Assembly (NCBI GenBank): GCA_900315665.1
Contig: OMZX01000038.1
Location: forward strand, 1-33,437
Source of the DNA: an uncultured Eubacteriales bacterium
Lineage (GTDB): Bacteria; Bacillota; Clostridia; Lachnospirales; Lachnospiraceae
Reading direction: 5' to 3'
DNA: 33,437 nucleotides
Below the pieces are notes generated by a model. That model searched no databases and was not told the DNA's origin. It was given only the letters and a program-made list of their open reading frames with translations. Position numbers and translations under genes: made by a program. Shown one piece after another: positions 14,936 through 23,293 of this stretch (the stretch's first letter is position 1; the number at the start of each line of letters is the position of its first letter).

Positions 14936-17158
14936 ATGAACAACAAAGTAAAGGGAGCACTGGCAGTGCTTCTGATTCTGGCACTCACAGCCGGCTTCTG
15001 CATCCTCGGTGTACACGGCGCAAAGGATATCAAGCTTGGCCTGGATCTGAACGGCGGTGTTTCCATCACCTATCAGACTGTCGAAGAAAACCCGACGGCG
15101 GAGGAAATGTCCGATACCGTTTATAAGCTCCAGCTGAAGGCCCAGAGCTACTCCACAGAATCCGCGGTATATCAGGAGGGCAACAACCGGATCAACATCG
15201 ATATTCCGGGTGCCACCGATGCAAACGCGATCCTCGAGGAGCTCGGTAAGCCGGGTACCCTCCAGTTCTGTGATTCGAACGGTGAAGTCCTTCTGACCGG
15301 TAACGACGTGAAGAACGCGACCGCCGGTATGACCGATGAAAACGGCACGAAGAAGTACATCATCGAGCTGACCTTCACAGATGAAGGTGCAAAGAAGTTC
15401 GAGAGTGCGACGGAAGCGAACGTCGGCAAGCCTCTTTACATCATTTATAATGACAACGTCATTTCCTATCCTACCGTCCAGGAGAAGATCTCCGGCGGTC
15501 AGGCATCCATCACAGGCCTCACGGACTATGACGAAGCGACGAGGATCGCTTCCACCATTCGTATCGGTGCCCTGCCGGTTGAGCTGACAGAGCTTCGTTC
15601 TAACGTAATCGGCGCTACACTCGGACAGGAAGCCATCTCGACATCCCTGAAGGCAGGCGCCATCGGTGTCGGCCTCGTGATGCTCTTCATGATCTGTGTC
15701 TACTATCTGCCGGGTCTTACAGCAGCCATCGGCCTCGTGATGTATATAGGCCTTGAGATGCTCCTGCTGCAGGCGTTTGAAGTTACACTTACCCTGCCGG
15801 GTATCGCCGGTATCATCCTTTCCATCGGTATGGCTGTTGATGCAAACGTCATCATCTTCACCCGTATCAAGGAGGAGATCGGCCTCGGCAATAGTGTAGG
15901 GAAGTCGATCAAGGCAGGCTATTCGAAGGCGCTGTCTGCCATCCTCGATGGTAATATCACGACCCTCATTGCAGCAGCAGTTCTCTATTTAAGAGGCTCC
16001 GGTACGGTTAAGGGCTTTGCGACGACCCTGGCGATCGGTATCGTGATCTCCCTGATCACTGCATTGTATGTTACACGTGCACTCCTTTGGGGCTTCTACC
16101 AGATGGGTCTCGATAACCCGAAGCTCTATGGCTCGAAGAAAAAGGCAAAGACCATCGACTTCATCAAGTTCCGGAAGATCGCTTATCCGGTTTCTCTTGC
16201 CATCATTGTAGCCGGCTTCATCTTCATGGGTATCAACAAGGCTTCCCTTGGAAACCTCTTTAACTATGATCTCGATTTCTCCGGTGGTTCTTCCACGAAC
16301 ATCACGTTCAATGAGAACATGACTCTTGAGGATATCGATGCAAAGGTAGCTCCGATCTTTAAGGAAGTTACCGGAGGCAACGCTTCGGTACAGGCTTCGA
16401 AGGTAGCCGGTACCAATGAAGTTATCATCAAGACCAGAACCCTTTCTACCGAAGAGAGAAAGGACCTCTATCAGAAGATTGCCGATAACTTCGGCGTTGA
16501 TGAAGATAAGATCACGACAGAGAACATCTCCGGTGCTGTATCGAATCAGATGAAGGCAGATGCTGTGTATGCATTTATCATTGCCATTATCTGCATGCTG
16601 ATCTACATTTGGGTGCGGTTCCGCGACATCAAATTTGCCGGTGCATCGGTACTGGCACTCGTTCATGACTGTCTCGTGACGATTACCTTCTATGCCGGCC
16701 TTCGTTGGGCAGTCGGTTCCACCTTTATCGCCTGCATCCTGACGATCGTCGGTTATTCGATCAATGCCACCATCGTCGTGTTCGACCGTATTCGTGAGAA
16801 CCTCGCCGATCCGTCGAAGAGAAAGGATCTTGCCCTTTGTGTCAATGATGCCATCTCCCAGACCCTCACGAGATCCATCAATACCTCTCTCACGACCTTC
16901 ATCACCGTCCTGATGCTTTACATCCTAGGTGTATCCTCCATCCGTGACTTTACGATGCCGCTGATGGTTGGTATCATCTCCGGCGCATGGTCCTCCGTAT
17001 GTATCGCCGGACCGCTCTGGTATGACTTCACCCGCATGGCAAAGGGTAAGGCTGAATCAAAGAAGGCGCAGGAAAAGGCAGCAAAGGCTGCACAGAAGGC
17101 CGCAAAGAAGAAGGCCATCGAAGAAGCAAAGAGAAGAAATGACGGCGCAGTGGTTTAA
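14936..17158 (+). CDS. secDF: SecDF fused protein-export membrane protein
   Basis: A 740-residue fusion of SecD and SecF, which assist SecYEG by using the proton motive force to pull exported proteins. The SecD half has one N-terminal helix, the GLDLNGGVSITYQ motif (about 35-47), a large external domain, then helices with SIGMAVDANVIIFTRIKEE, whose Asp is needed for proton coupling. The SecF half starts about residue 410 with a helix, the DLDFSGGSSTNITF motif, another external domain, and GYSINATIVVFDRIREN. The highly charged KAAKAAQKAAKKKA-type tail is cytoplasmic. The start follows AAGGAAG. It is followed by tgt, a common genomic neighbourhood, though yajC and queA are absent here. Confidence 0.93.
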   Translation: MNNKVKGALAVLLILALTAGFCILGVHGAKDIKLGLDLNGGVSITYQTVEENPTAEEMSDTVYKLQLKAQSYSTESAVYQEGNNRINIDIPGATDANAILEELGKPGTLQFCDSNGEVLLTGNDVKNATAGMTDENGTKKYIIELTFTDEGAKKFESATEANVGKPLYIIYNDNVISYPTVQEKISGGQASITGLTDYDEATRIASTIRIGALPVELTELRSNVIGATLGQEAISTSLKAGAIGVGLVMLFMICVYYLPGLTAAIGLVMYIGLEMLLLQAFEVTLTLPGIAGIILSIGMAVDANVIIFTRIKEEIGLGNSVGKSIKAGYSKALSAILDGNITTLIAAAVLYLRGSGTVKGFATTLAIGIVISLITALYVTRALLWGFYQMGLDNPKLYGSKKKAKTIDFIKFRKIAYPVSLAIIVAGFIFMGINKASLGNLFNYDLDFSGGSSTNITFNENMTLEDIDAKVAPIFKEVTGGNASVQASKVAGTNEVIIKTRTLSTEERKDLYQKIADNFGVDEDKITTENISGAVSNQMKADAVYAFIIAIICMLIYIWVRFRDIKFAGASVLALVHDCLVTITFYAGLRWAVGSTFIACILTIVGYSINATIVVFDRIRENLADPSKRKDLALCVNDAISQTLTRSINTSLTTFITVLMLYILGVSSIRDFTMPLMVGIISGAWSSVCIAGPLWYDFTRMAKGKAESKKAQEKAAKAAQKAAKKKAIEEAKRRNDGAVV

Positions 17159-17183
17159 CTTCGGTCTGTCATGATATAATGGG

Positions 17184-17217
17184 GCTGCCGCACGAATGTG
17201 CGGCAGCCTTTTTCAGA
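17184..17217 (+). terminator. Terminator between secDF and tgt
   Basis: A hairpin GGCTGCCGCAC/GTGCGGCAGCC with loop GAAT is followed by TTTTTC. It ends just before tgt's ribosome binding site, so some read-through or a separate promoter must supply tgt. Confidence 0.7.
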
Positions 17218-17229
17218 AAGAGGAATAAT

Positions 17230-18408
17230 ATGAAATATGAAATTATAGCGACACAGGGCCGTGCGAAATCAGCCCACGTGGAGACCGTGCATGGAAGCAT
17301 TGAGACACCGGTATTTATGAATGTCGGCACCGTCGGCGCGATCAAGGGTGCGGTATCGACCGATGACCTTCACGTCATCGGGACACAGGTCGAGCTTTCA
17401 AATACCTATCACCTGCATGTACGGACCGGCGATGAGCTCATCAAAAAAATGGGTGGGCTTCACAAGTTCATGAAGTGGGATCGTCCCATTCTGACCGATT
17501 CCGGTGGATTTCAGGTTTTCAGCCTTGCCGGTACGGGTCGAAAGATCAAAGAAGAAGGCGTTACGTTCCATTCCCATATCGATGGCCGCGTGATTTTCAT
17601 GGGACCGGAGGAATCGATGCAGATTCAGTCGAACCTGGGCTCGACGATTGCTATGGCCTTTGACGAATGCCCGCCGGCGCTTGCAGACCGGAGCTATATT
17701 CTCCCGTCTGTCGAGCGGACGACCCGCTGGCTCGAGCGCTGTAAGACAGAGATGGCACGGCTGAACAGTCTGCCGGATACGGTAAATCCGCACCAGCTTC
17801 TCTTCGGCATCAACCAGGGCGGCATCCTCGAAGACATCCGGATACAGCACGCCGATACGATTTCTCAAATGAATCTCGATGGCTATGCCGTCGGCGGACT
17901 CGCGGTCGGTGAGACACATGAGCAGATGTATCATATCCTCGATGTCGTCGTACCGCATCTTCCGAAGGAAAAGCCGACCTATCTTATGGGCGTCGGCACA
18001 CCGGCAAACATCATCGAGAGCGTTGACCGCGGTATCGATTTCTTTGACTGCGTTTACCCGACGAGAAACGGCCGCCATGGTCATGTCTATACCCACAAGG
18101 GTAAGATGAACCTCTTTAATCTTAAGTATGAGATGGATGACCGTCCGATCGAGGAGGGCTGTCAGTGTCCGGTCTGCGCCGGCATGATGCGTCCTGACGG
18201 CACACGAAGCGGCGGCTATTCCCGCGCCTACATCCGTCATCTCCTGAAGGCAAAGGAAATGCTCGGTATGCGCCTCTGTGTACTCCATAACCTGTATTTC
18301 TACAACCACCTGACCGAAGAAATCCGGACAGTCATTCGTGGAGGAAATTGGGATGATTGGAAGCAGGAGGCATTGGACAAGCTACAGACCTATGACAGAG
18401 AGGAATGA
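17230..18408 (+). CDS. tgt: Queuine tRNA-ribosyltransferase (Tgt)
   Basis: A 392-residue enzyme that exchanges guanine-34 for preQ1 in tRNAs with GUN anticodons. It has the substrate loop ILTDSGGFQVFSL (about 86-98), FGINQGG (about 196-202) and FFDCVYPTRNGRHGHVY with the nucleophilic Asp (about 276-292). The zinc site is CQCPVC (about 314-319) with a His in CVLHNLYFYN (about 345). The ATG at 17230 follows AAAGAGGAATA; an in-frame ATG at 17179 lies within the upstream terminator stem and would add 17 unrelated residues. It is 20 bases from the cardiolipin synthase gene, suggesting co-transcription. Confidence 0.95.
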   Translation: MKYEIIATQGRAKSAHVETVHGSIETPVFMNVGTVGAIKGAVSTDDLHVIGTQVELSNTYHLHVRTGDELIKKMGGLHKFMKWDRPILTDSGGFQVFSLAGTGRKIKEEGVTFHSHIDGRVIFMGPEESMQIQSNLGSTIAMAFDECPPALADRSYILPSVERTTRWLERCKTEMARLNSLPDTVNPHQLLFGINQGGILEDIRIQHADTISQMNLDGYAVGGLAVGETHEQMYHILDVVVPHLPKEKPTYLMGVGTPANIIESVDRGIDFFDCVYPTRNGRHGHVYTHKGKMNLFNLKYEMDDRPIEEGCQCPVCAGMMRPDGTRSGGYSRAYIRHLLKAKEMLGMRLCVLHNLYFYNHLTEEIRTVIRGGNWDDWKQEALDKLQTYDREE

Positions 18409-18428
18409 TTTTTTGAGGAGGTGAGAGT

Positions 18429-20021
18429 ATGCAGCAAAAGATGCACAAAGAGGATATCAAGGATTCAGTCGGCAGATTGATCTTCGTGGGACTTGCGGTA
18501 TTGGCGCAGGTCGGCTGGTTCGTGCTGACGATCATGAAGCTGACGGAAAATTACGCAGCCGTTTCAGCAGTGGCCAGGTTGATTTCTGCGTTTTGTGTAC
18601 TGACCATTTTCGGAAAGCATATCATGCCGGATGTGAAGCTAAGCTGGATCATTCTGATCTTAATGTTTCCACTATTCGGCATGATACTTTATCTTCTGTC
18701 GACCCGATCGAACTTCGTGCATACCATGCACGACCGCTTAAAGGTTATTGACAGTGATCTCGCTCCGCTGTATCCGGAAAATAAGGAAATTTATGAGAAG
18801 TTGAAGAAAGAAGACCCATGGATCGCACATCATGCGTATTTTCTCAAGCATGAGTCCGGCTTCCCGGTTTATGACGGGACAAAGGTCAGTTATTATAAGG
18901 ATGCCTCGGATGGCTTAACAGCACAGCTTGAGGATCTCAGGAAGGCAGAGCATTTCATCTTCATGGAATACCACGCGATCCAGGACAAGCAGTCCTTCCA
19001 GGAACTAAAGGACGTGCTCCACGAAAGAGCCGAAGCCGGCGTCGAGGTGCGACTCTTCTATGATGACATCGGCTCCATCGGCTTCATCAATACAAAATTC
19101 ATCCGGGAAATGAAAGAGCTCGGCATCCAGTGCCGCGTCTTCAATCCAATCGTTCCCATCGTCAATGTCTTTATGAACAATCGCGATCATCGTAAGATCA
19201 CCGTGATCGACGGAAAAGTAGGTTTCACCGGCGGCTACAACCTTGCCGATGAATATTTCAACATCACACATCCCTTCGGCCACTGGAAGGACACCGGCAT
19301 CCGACTTGAGGGCCCGGCTGTTAAGACACTGACGCTACTGTTCCTCGAAATGTGGAACGCCATGAAAAAGTCAGAGACTGAAGATTACAAGAAGTACATG
19401 GTTGATGTAGCACCAGCACCCGATGCCACCGGCTACGTCATCCCCTTCGGCGATTCCCCGCTCGACGAGATTCATACCGCAAAAGACGTTTACCAGAACA
19501 TCCTGAAAAACGCAAACACGCAGGCCTGGATCATCACACCATACCTCATCCTGACCGATGACTTTTCAAGGGAACTTCAGCTTGCTGCTCGCCGCGGTAT
19601 CGACGTTCGTATCATCACACCGGGCATCCCGGACAAAAAGCTGATCTATCAGATGACCCGCTCCTATTATGCAGCCCTTGCCAGTGCCGGCGTCCGCATC
19701 TACGAATACACACCGGGCTTCTGCCACGCGAAGATGCTCCTCTCGGACAAGGTCGCCGTCGTCGGTACTGCAAACTTCGACTACCGAAGCTTCTTCCACC
19801 ACTTCGAGAACGCCGTCTACATGTATAATTGCGACTGCCTCGATGAAATCCGTCAGGATTTCGAGGCCACCTTCCCAAAGTGCCGCGAAGTCACCGAAAA
19901 ATACAGCACCGGCCGCTCCACCTCCCTCCGCATCTGGCAGTGCATCCTGCGTAAGGCCAATACAAGTCTTTCAAAAATGAAAAATATCCTGATATCTATC
20001 TTGTTCATTCAGCATAAATAA
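18429..20021 (+). CDS. cls: Cardiolipin synthase (phospholipase D family)
   Basis: A 530-residue membrane enzyme that joins two phosphatidylglycerols into cardiolipin. Two N-terminal membrane segments (about 17-36 and 70-92) precede the catalytic domain. The first HKD motif is NRDHRKITVIDGKVGFTGG and the second is FCHAKMLLSDKVAVVGTANFD; both are intact. It starts behind GAGGAGGTGAG. The last ~20 residues (RKANTSLSKMKNILISILFIQHK) do not look like the family's end and are encoded by one arm of a hairpin at 19981-20048, so the C-terminus appears to have been replaced or extended by that sequence. The catalytic part is complete. Confidence 0.9.
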   Translation: MQQKMHKEDIKDSVGRLIFVGLAVLAQVGWFVLTIMKLTENYAAVSAVARLISAFCVLTIFGKHIMPDVKLSWIILILMFPLFGMILYLLSTRSNFVHTMHDRLKVIDSDLAPLYPENKEIYEKLKKEDPWIAHHAYFLKHESGFPVYDGTKVSYYKDASDGLTAQLEDLRKAEHFIFMEYHAIQDKQSFQELKDVLHERAEAGVEVRLFYDDIGSIGFINTKFIREMKELGIQCRVFNPIVPIVNVFMNNRDHRKITVIDGKVGFTGGYNLADEYFNITHPFGHWKDTGIRLEGPAVKTLTLLFLEMWNAMKKSETEDYKKYMVDVAPAPDATGYVIPFGDSPLDEIHTAKDVYQNILKNANTQAWIITPYLILTDDFSRELQLAARRGIDVRIITPGIPDKKLIYQMTRSYYAALASAGVRIYEYTPGFCHAKMLLSDKVAVVGTANFDYRSFFHHFENAVYMYNCDCLDEIRQDFEATFPKCREVTEKYSTGRSTSLRIWQCILRKANTSLSKMKNILISILFIQHK

Positions 20022-20048
20022 TGCGAAAGATAGATGTCAGGATATTTT
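19981..20048. repeat. Long hairpin overlapping the 3' end of cls
   Basis: Arms 19981-20002 and 20027-20048 pair over 22 bases with one mismatch. The cls stop codon lies in the 24-base loop. No T-run follows. It stands between convergent cls and the cupin gene and could stop transcription from one or both sides. Confidence 0.6.
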
Positions 20049-20131
20049 GAATCTGAGAGATATTGCTACCTCAACTTAAAAGGAGATGTGTCTTAGGCAT
20101 ACTGCTTTTGGAAAGCTTTCGGGAAAGCGAC

Positions 20132-20500
20132 TTATGCCTTGTTGTTCGGGTCATAGGTGTAGTCATCGACCTCAACCTTATCAACCTGCTGATGAGGGCC
20201 GAGTACAGAAACCATCTTTACGGGCTCTGAATAATTATTGATGCAGAAGTGAATCTCCTTCGGCTCTATATGGATCATATCACCCTCGGCAAGCGTATGG
20301 ACAACACCATCTACGACAATATCAATCTTGCCGTTGAGGATATAGAAATTTTCCTCCATGATATTATGATAGTGCGCCTTGAAGCTCTGTCCCGGCATGA
20401 ACTGTACCAGGGCAAAGTTGAGACGGGGACCCTTCATGAGATACTTGGGACCATTATCTCCATAACGATATTCAAAATCCTTTTCATTAACCTTAAACAT
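20132..20500 (-). CDS. Small single-domain cupin protein in the lsr operon
   Basis: A 122-residue cupin. Motif 1 is intact as GQSFKAHYHNIMEENFYILNG: His43, His45 and Glu50 are the expected metal ligands. Motif 2 contributes His84 in EPKEIHFCIN. Such proteins bind a divalent metal and act as isomerases, dioxygenases or sugar-binding proteins. The gene starts 14 bases after lsrK stops, in the same orientation, so it is the third gene of lsrR-lsrK-cupin. LsrG, which isomerises phospho-DPD before LsrF, is missing from this locus; the cupin is a plausible functional substitute, by inference only. The ATG at 20500 was preferred over an in-frame upstream ATG at 20536 inside lsrK because AAGAAGG lies just before it. 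Confidence 0.8.
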   Translation of the reverse strand: MFKVNEKDFEYRYGDNGPKYLMKGPRLNFALVQFMPGQSFKAHYHNIMEENFYILNGKIDIVVDGVVHTLAEGDMIHIEPKEIHFCINNYSEPVKMVSVLGPHQQVDKVEVDDYTYDPNNKA

Positions 20501-20514
20501 AGTAACCTTCTTTC

Positions 20515-22077
20515 TCAGACACCGGGTGCTGCCCACATATGCTTTGTCAAGCCTTCATTTGCCAGGTCGAGCTGTACCTTATATACTTTTCTCCATGTAT
20601 CATACATTTCCATATAAACCTTATGATTTTCTGGATTTGGCTGATAAACATGAACGATATGTACCAGCTTCTTAGAGGTTTCCGAAATATCCTTATAAAT
20701 GCCGACACCGTGTCCTGCGAGGATGGCAGCGCCGAGCGCAGTGGCTTCCTTAACGGCAGGAACCTTCACCGGAATACCGAGAACATCGGCAAGAATCTGG
20801 CTCCAGAGTGGACTCTTCGAAGCGCCGGATGCGAAGACAACCTCTGATGGCATATTGCCGGTAGATTCCCGGACGAGATCCATATGGCCCTTTGTCACAA
20901 GAGCTGTGTTTTCAAGTATAGCCTTATAAAATGTATATCTTGAGAACTTCTCCGGGTCGAGTTCGAAATTTGTAAACGTCGGGGCTGCATGCTTCCAGGA
21001 TATAAAATTCATGACATCTGAAAATGTGCACATCATGCCATAGCAGCCGGCGGGAATATCCTTCGCTTTTTCATTCATGAGATCATAAGGATCTCTGCCG
21101 GTTTTTTGAGCCTCTTCCTTTTCCAACTGGCAGAAGCCATCACGGAACCAACGCATGACTAGACCTGGCTTGAATGCAAGGGCTTCATACTGCCATACAT
21201 TCGGGACTGCATGACAGTTCACACGAACACGACACTGATCGTCGGTTTTTGCTTCTCCGGTATTGTATTCATATTGCCAGAAGCTGCCACCGAAGATTGC
21301 CGCTTCATTCGGATTTACAACGCCAACACCGATACAACCAAGCTGTGCGTCACCGCCGCCTACAACAACCGTCGTTCCCTCGGTAAGACCGGTTTCCTTT
21401 GCTGCTTTTTCAGTCACTTTTCCGGCAATCGTGCCTGATTCCCGTACTTCAGGAAAGATATCTGTTTTTAATCCGCATCGCTCAAGAATAGAAGGATCCC
21501 AGCTTCTTGTTTTCAAATCCATAAGTCCTGATGTGGAGCCATTGGATGGTTCTACTGCCAGGATGCCTGTCAGTTTATAAATCAGCCAGTCATTGAACAT
21601 GCCGATATGGGCTACTCTTTCATAGACATCCGGGAGCTTGTTCTTTACCCAGAGAAGACGAGGGAGCGCATCGAGTGCATAGGATTGGCCGCTTTCGAGG
21701 TAAAGCTCCTTTTCGAGCCCGGGGAACTTATGAATCAGCTCGACAACCTCATCGTTTGAACGGGCGTCTACATTGGCACATGCCCAGATTTCCTTGCCTT
21801 CGCGATCATACAGGACGATGCCTTCTCGCATACAAGTTGTCGAAATTGCTGCGATTTCAGAAGATTCAATACCACTTTCTTTAATTGCGCCTGCGATACA
21901 TTGCTTTGCGAGCTTCCAGTCATTGACCCAGTCGAAGTTCATACTTCCCGGGTATTTCGGGTCTTCGATGTGAGACCACTCCTGCTGTGAACAAGCAATC
22001 TGATTGCCTTCAAGATCGAACAGCACCGCGCGGATGCTTCCGGTTCCGGCATCAATTGCCATAAGATACTTTGCCAT
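20515..22077 (-). CDS. lsrK: Autoinducer-2 kinase LsrK
   Basis: A 520-residue FGGY-family kinase, close to the length of E. coli LsrK. It phosphorylates imported AI-2 (DPD) in the cytoplasm, trapping it and making the LsrR inducer. The N-terminal phosphate loop is MAIDAGTGSIRAVLFD, the substrate region carries CANVDARSNDEVVEL, and the ATP site has VVGGGDAQLGCIGVG (about 238-252) and FASGASKSPLWSQILADVLG near 430. The start follows AAGGAGGT. It lies between lsrR and a cupin gene with 14-base gaps on both sides. General FGGY membership is certain; the AI-2 specificity is supported by lsrR, lsrACDB and lsrF next door. Confidence 0.92.
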   Translation of the reverse strand: MAKYLMAIDAGTGSIRAVLFDLEGNQIACSQQEWSHIEDPKYPGSMNFDWVNDWKLAKQCIAGAIKESGIESSEIAAISTTCMREGIVLYDREGKEIWACANVDARSNDEVVELIHKFPGLEKELYLESGQSYALDALPRLLWVKNKLPDVYERVAHIGMFNDWLIYKLTGILAVEPSNGSTSGLMDLKTRSWDPSILERCGLKTDIFPEVRESGTIAGKVTEKAAKETGLTEGTTVVVGGGDAQLGCIGVGVVNPNEAAIFGGSFWQYEYNTGEAKTDDQCRVRVNCHAVPNVWQYEALAFKPGLVMRWFRDGFCQLEKEEAQKTGRDPYDLMNEKAKDIPAGCYGMMCTFSDVMNFISWKHAAPTFTNFELDPEKFSRYTFYKAILENTALVTKGHMDLVRESTGNMPSEVVFASGASKSPLWSQILADVLGIPVKVPAVKEATALGAAILAGHGVGIYKDISETSKKLVHIVHVYQPNPENHKVYMEMYDTWRKVYKVQLDLANEGLTKHMWAAPGV

Positions 22078-22091
22078 AATACCTCCTTATA

Positions 22092-22997
22092 TTATAGGAT
22101 CTGCTTTGCTGTTTCTTCGTCCGTAATTAATGCATCCAAATATCCGCCACGAAGGGCTGCCCGGATGATATTGATTTTGTTCGGACCACCGGCAATGCCG
22201 ATCACATTTTTTAATGTTTTTAATGTTTCTAGCGATGTGCTGACGAGACGGTTATCCAGGTCGGTTTTTACCGACTCACCATTTTCGTCGATAAAGTGTG
22301 TTAAAATATCTCCGACTGCGTTCTGCATCTGGAGATACGTGAAATCATTTTTGTTCATAATGCCGTTTGTAATGATCGTGGCATCAGGATTCATACCGCC
22401 GAGTCCTACAATTGACAAGGAAGAGAGCTGAATCATTCGACGAATTTCCTGAACACTCGGCTCCTGCAGAATCGCTTTGCAGGCTTCTTCAGAAGAAATG
22501 ACCAGTGGCGTTGGAAACAAGTGAAGACGCGCATTGAAAATGGATGAAACTGCATTTGGAAGATAGTAGTTCACGCCACCGGTCAGGGAGACAACTGATA
22601 TCGGGACATCTGTCATTGCTGCAAGATGGTTCAGCACTCTGGAAGGCGTATCGCCGTAACCCATGTTAATAAACGCATTCTCTCCGATGATATCTTCTAT
22701 ATAATTGGCACTTGCCAGAGCAAGAAGCTCATTTAATGTGGAAGGATCCGACGGAGTTGGGATCACCAAAACCTTCTTTAAGCCCCATTTTTCTCCGATT
22801 TTCTCTTCCAGGGAAATATCCATACCTTTTCCGGTGGAAATTCTGAACTGAATCACCCCAGTTTCCTTCGCGGTATCAAGAATGCGGATTACTTTCATTC
22901 GCGAGAGGCCAAGCTTATCAGAGATGGCCTGCTGGGTCATCCCTTCTATATAGTAATACCATGCAATTTTCAGGACGAGTTCATTTTCATATTTCAT
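22092..22997 (-). CDS. lsrR: LsrR-type SorC/DeoR-family repressor of the AI-2 locus
   Basis: A 301-residue regulator. Residues about 5-55 hold the helix-turn-helix (YYIEGMTQQAISDKLGLSRM then VIRILDTAKETG). The rest is the sugar-phosphate-binding domain of SorC proteins, with SLTGGVNYY, GLGGMNPDA and IGIAGGPNKINIIRAALRGG near the C-terminus, the region that contacts phosphorylated ligand. In E. coli LsrR represses the lsr genes until phospho-AI-2 binds. Its position, divergent from lsrA and followed by lsrK, is as in the enteric system. A canonical ribosome binding site is not evident (only GGGG about 12 bases upstream), which suits low-level expression. The start coordinate may be off by one base. 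Confidence 0.92.
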   Translation of the reverse strand: MKYENELVLKIAWYYYIEGMTQQAISDKLGLSRMKVIRILDTAKETGVIQFRISTGKGMDISLEEKIGEKWGLKKVLVIPTPSDPSTLNELLALASANYIEDIIGENAFINMGYGDTPSRVLNHLAAMTDVPISVVSLTGGVNYYLPNAVSSIFNARLHLFPTPLVISSEEACKAILQEPSVQEIRRMIQLSSLSIVGLGGMNPDATIITNGIMNKNDFTYLQMQNAVGDILTHFIDENGESVKTDLDNRLVSTSLETLKTLKNVIGIAGGPNKINIIRAALRGGYLDALITDEETAKQIL

Positions 22998-23016
22998 ACA
23001 TAAAACCCCGAACGCA

Positions 23017-23085
23017 CAAATGTATCATATGGTAAACAAATATAATTATTTCATAATTTGAACATTTGTCAAGGATCCGAACAAA
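23017..23085 (-). promoter_or_regulatory. lsrR promoter region with repeated ACAAAT/ATTTGT half-sites
   Basis: On the minus strand TTGACA (complement of 23067-23072) can serve as the lsrR -35 and runs straight into ACAAATGTTCA (complement of 23059-23069). That 11-mer also lies in the lsrB promoter. Further related units are ACAAATGT (from 23017) and ACAAAT (about 23036-23041). The -10 is not clear. These are candidate LsrR sites giving autoregulation; coordinates are good to about one base. Confidence 0.4.
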
Positions 23086-23174
23086 ATCCTAACAAGAATC
23101 ATATAAAATATATAATACAAGCTTAGAAAAATCAATAATATTATTCAAATTCACAATAAAAGTTCACATCGAGC

Positions 23175-23202
23175 TTGACATTGACACAACACATGATATA
23201 CT
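23175..23202 (+). promoter_or_regulatory. Sigma-A promoter of lsrACD
   Basis: A perfect TTGACA at 23175-23180, a 16-base spacer and TATACT at 23197-23202. A second TTGACA follows directly at 23181-23186. Confidence 0.8.
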
Positions 23203-23212
23203 GAAAATGCTA

Positions 23213-23237
23213 AAAATGTTCGTGACATAAACATTTT
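23213..23237 (+). promoter_or_regulatory. Candidate LsrR operator at lsrA
   Basis: Dyad AAAATGTT (23213-23220), 9-base spacer, AACATTTT (23230-23237), placed just after the expected transcription start. The arm length and spacer equal those of the dyad at the lsrB promoter, and it contains ATGTTC, part of the shared 11-mer. Confidence 0.45.
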
Positions 23238-23293
23238 ATTCAATATTTGAATAGAGATCTGCGAATAAATATATGATAGGAAAGGAGAACAGC

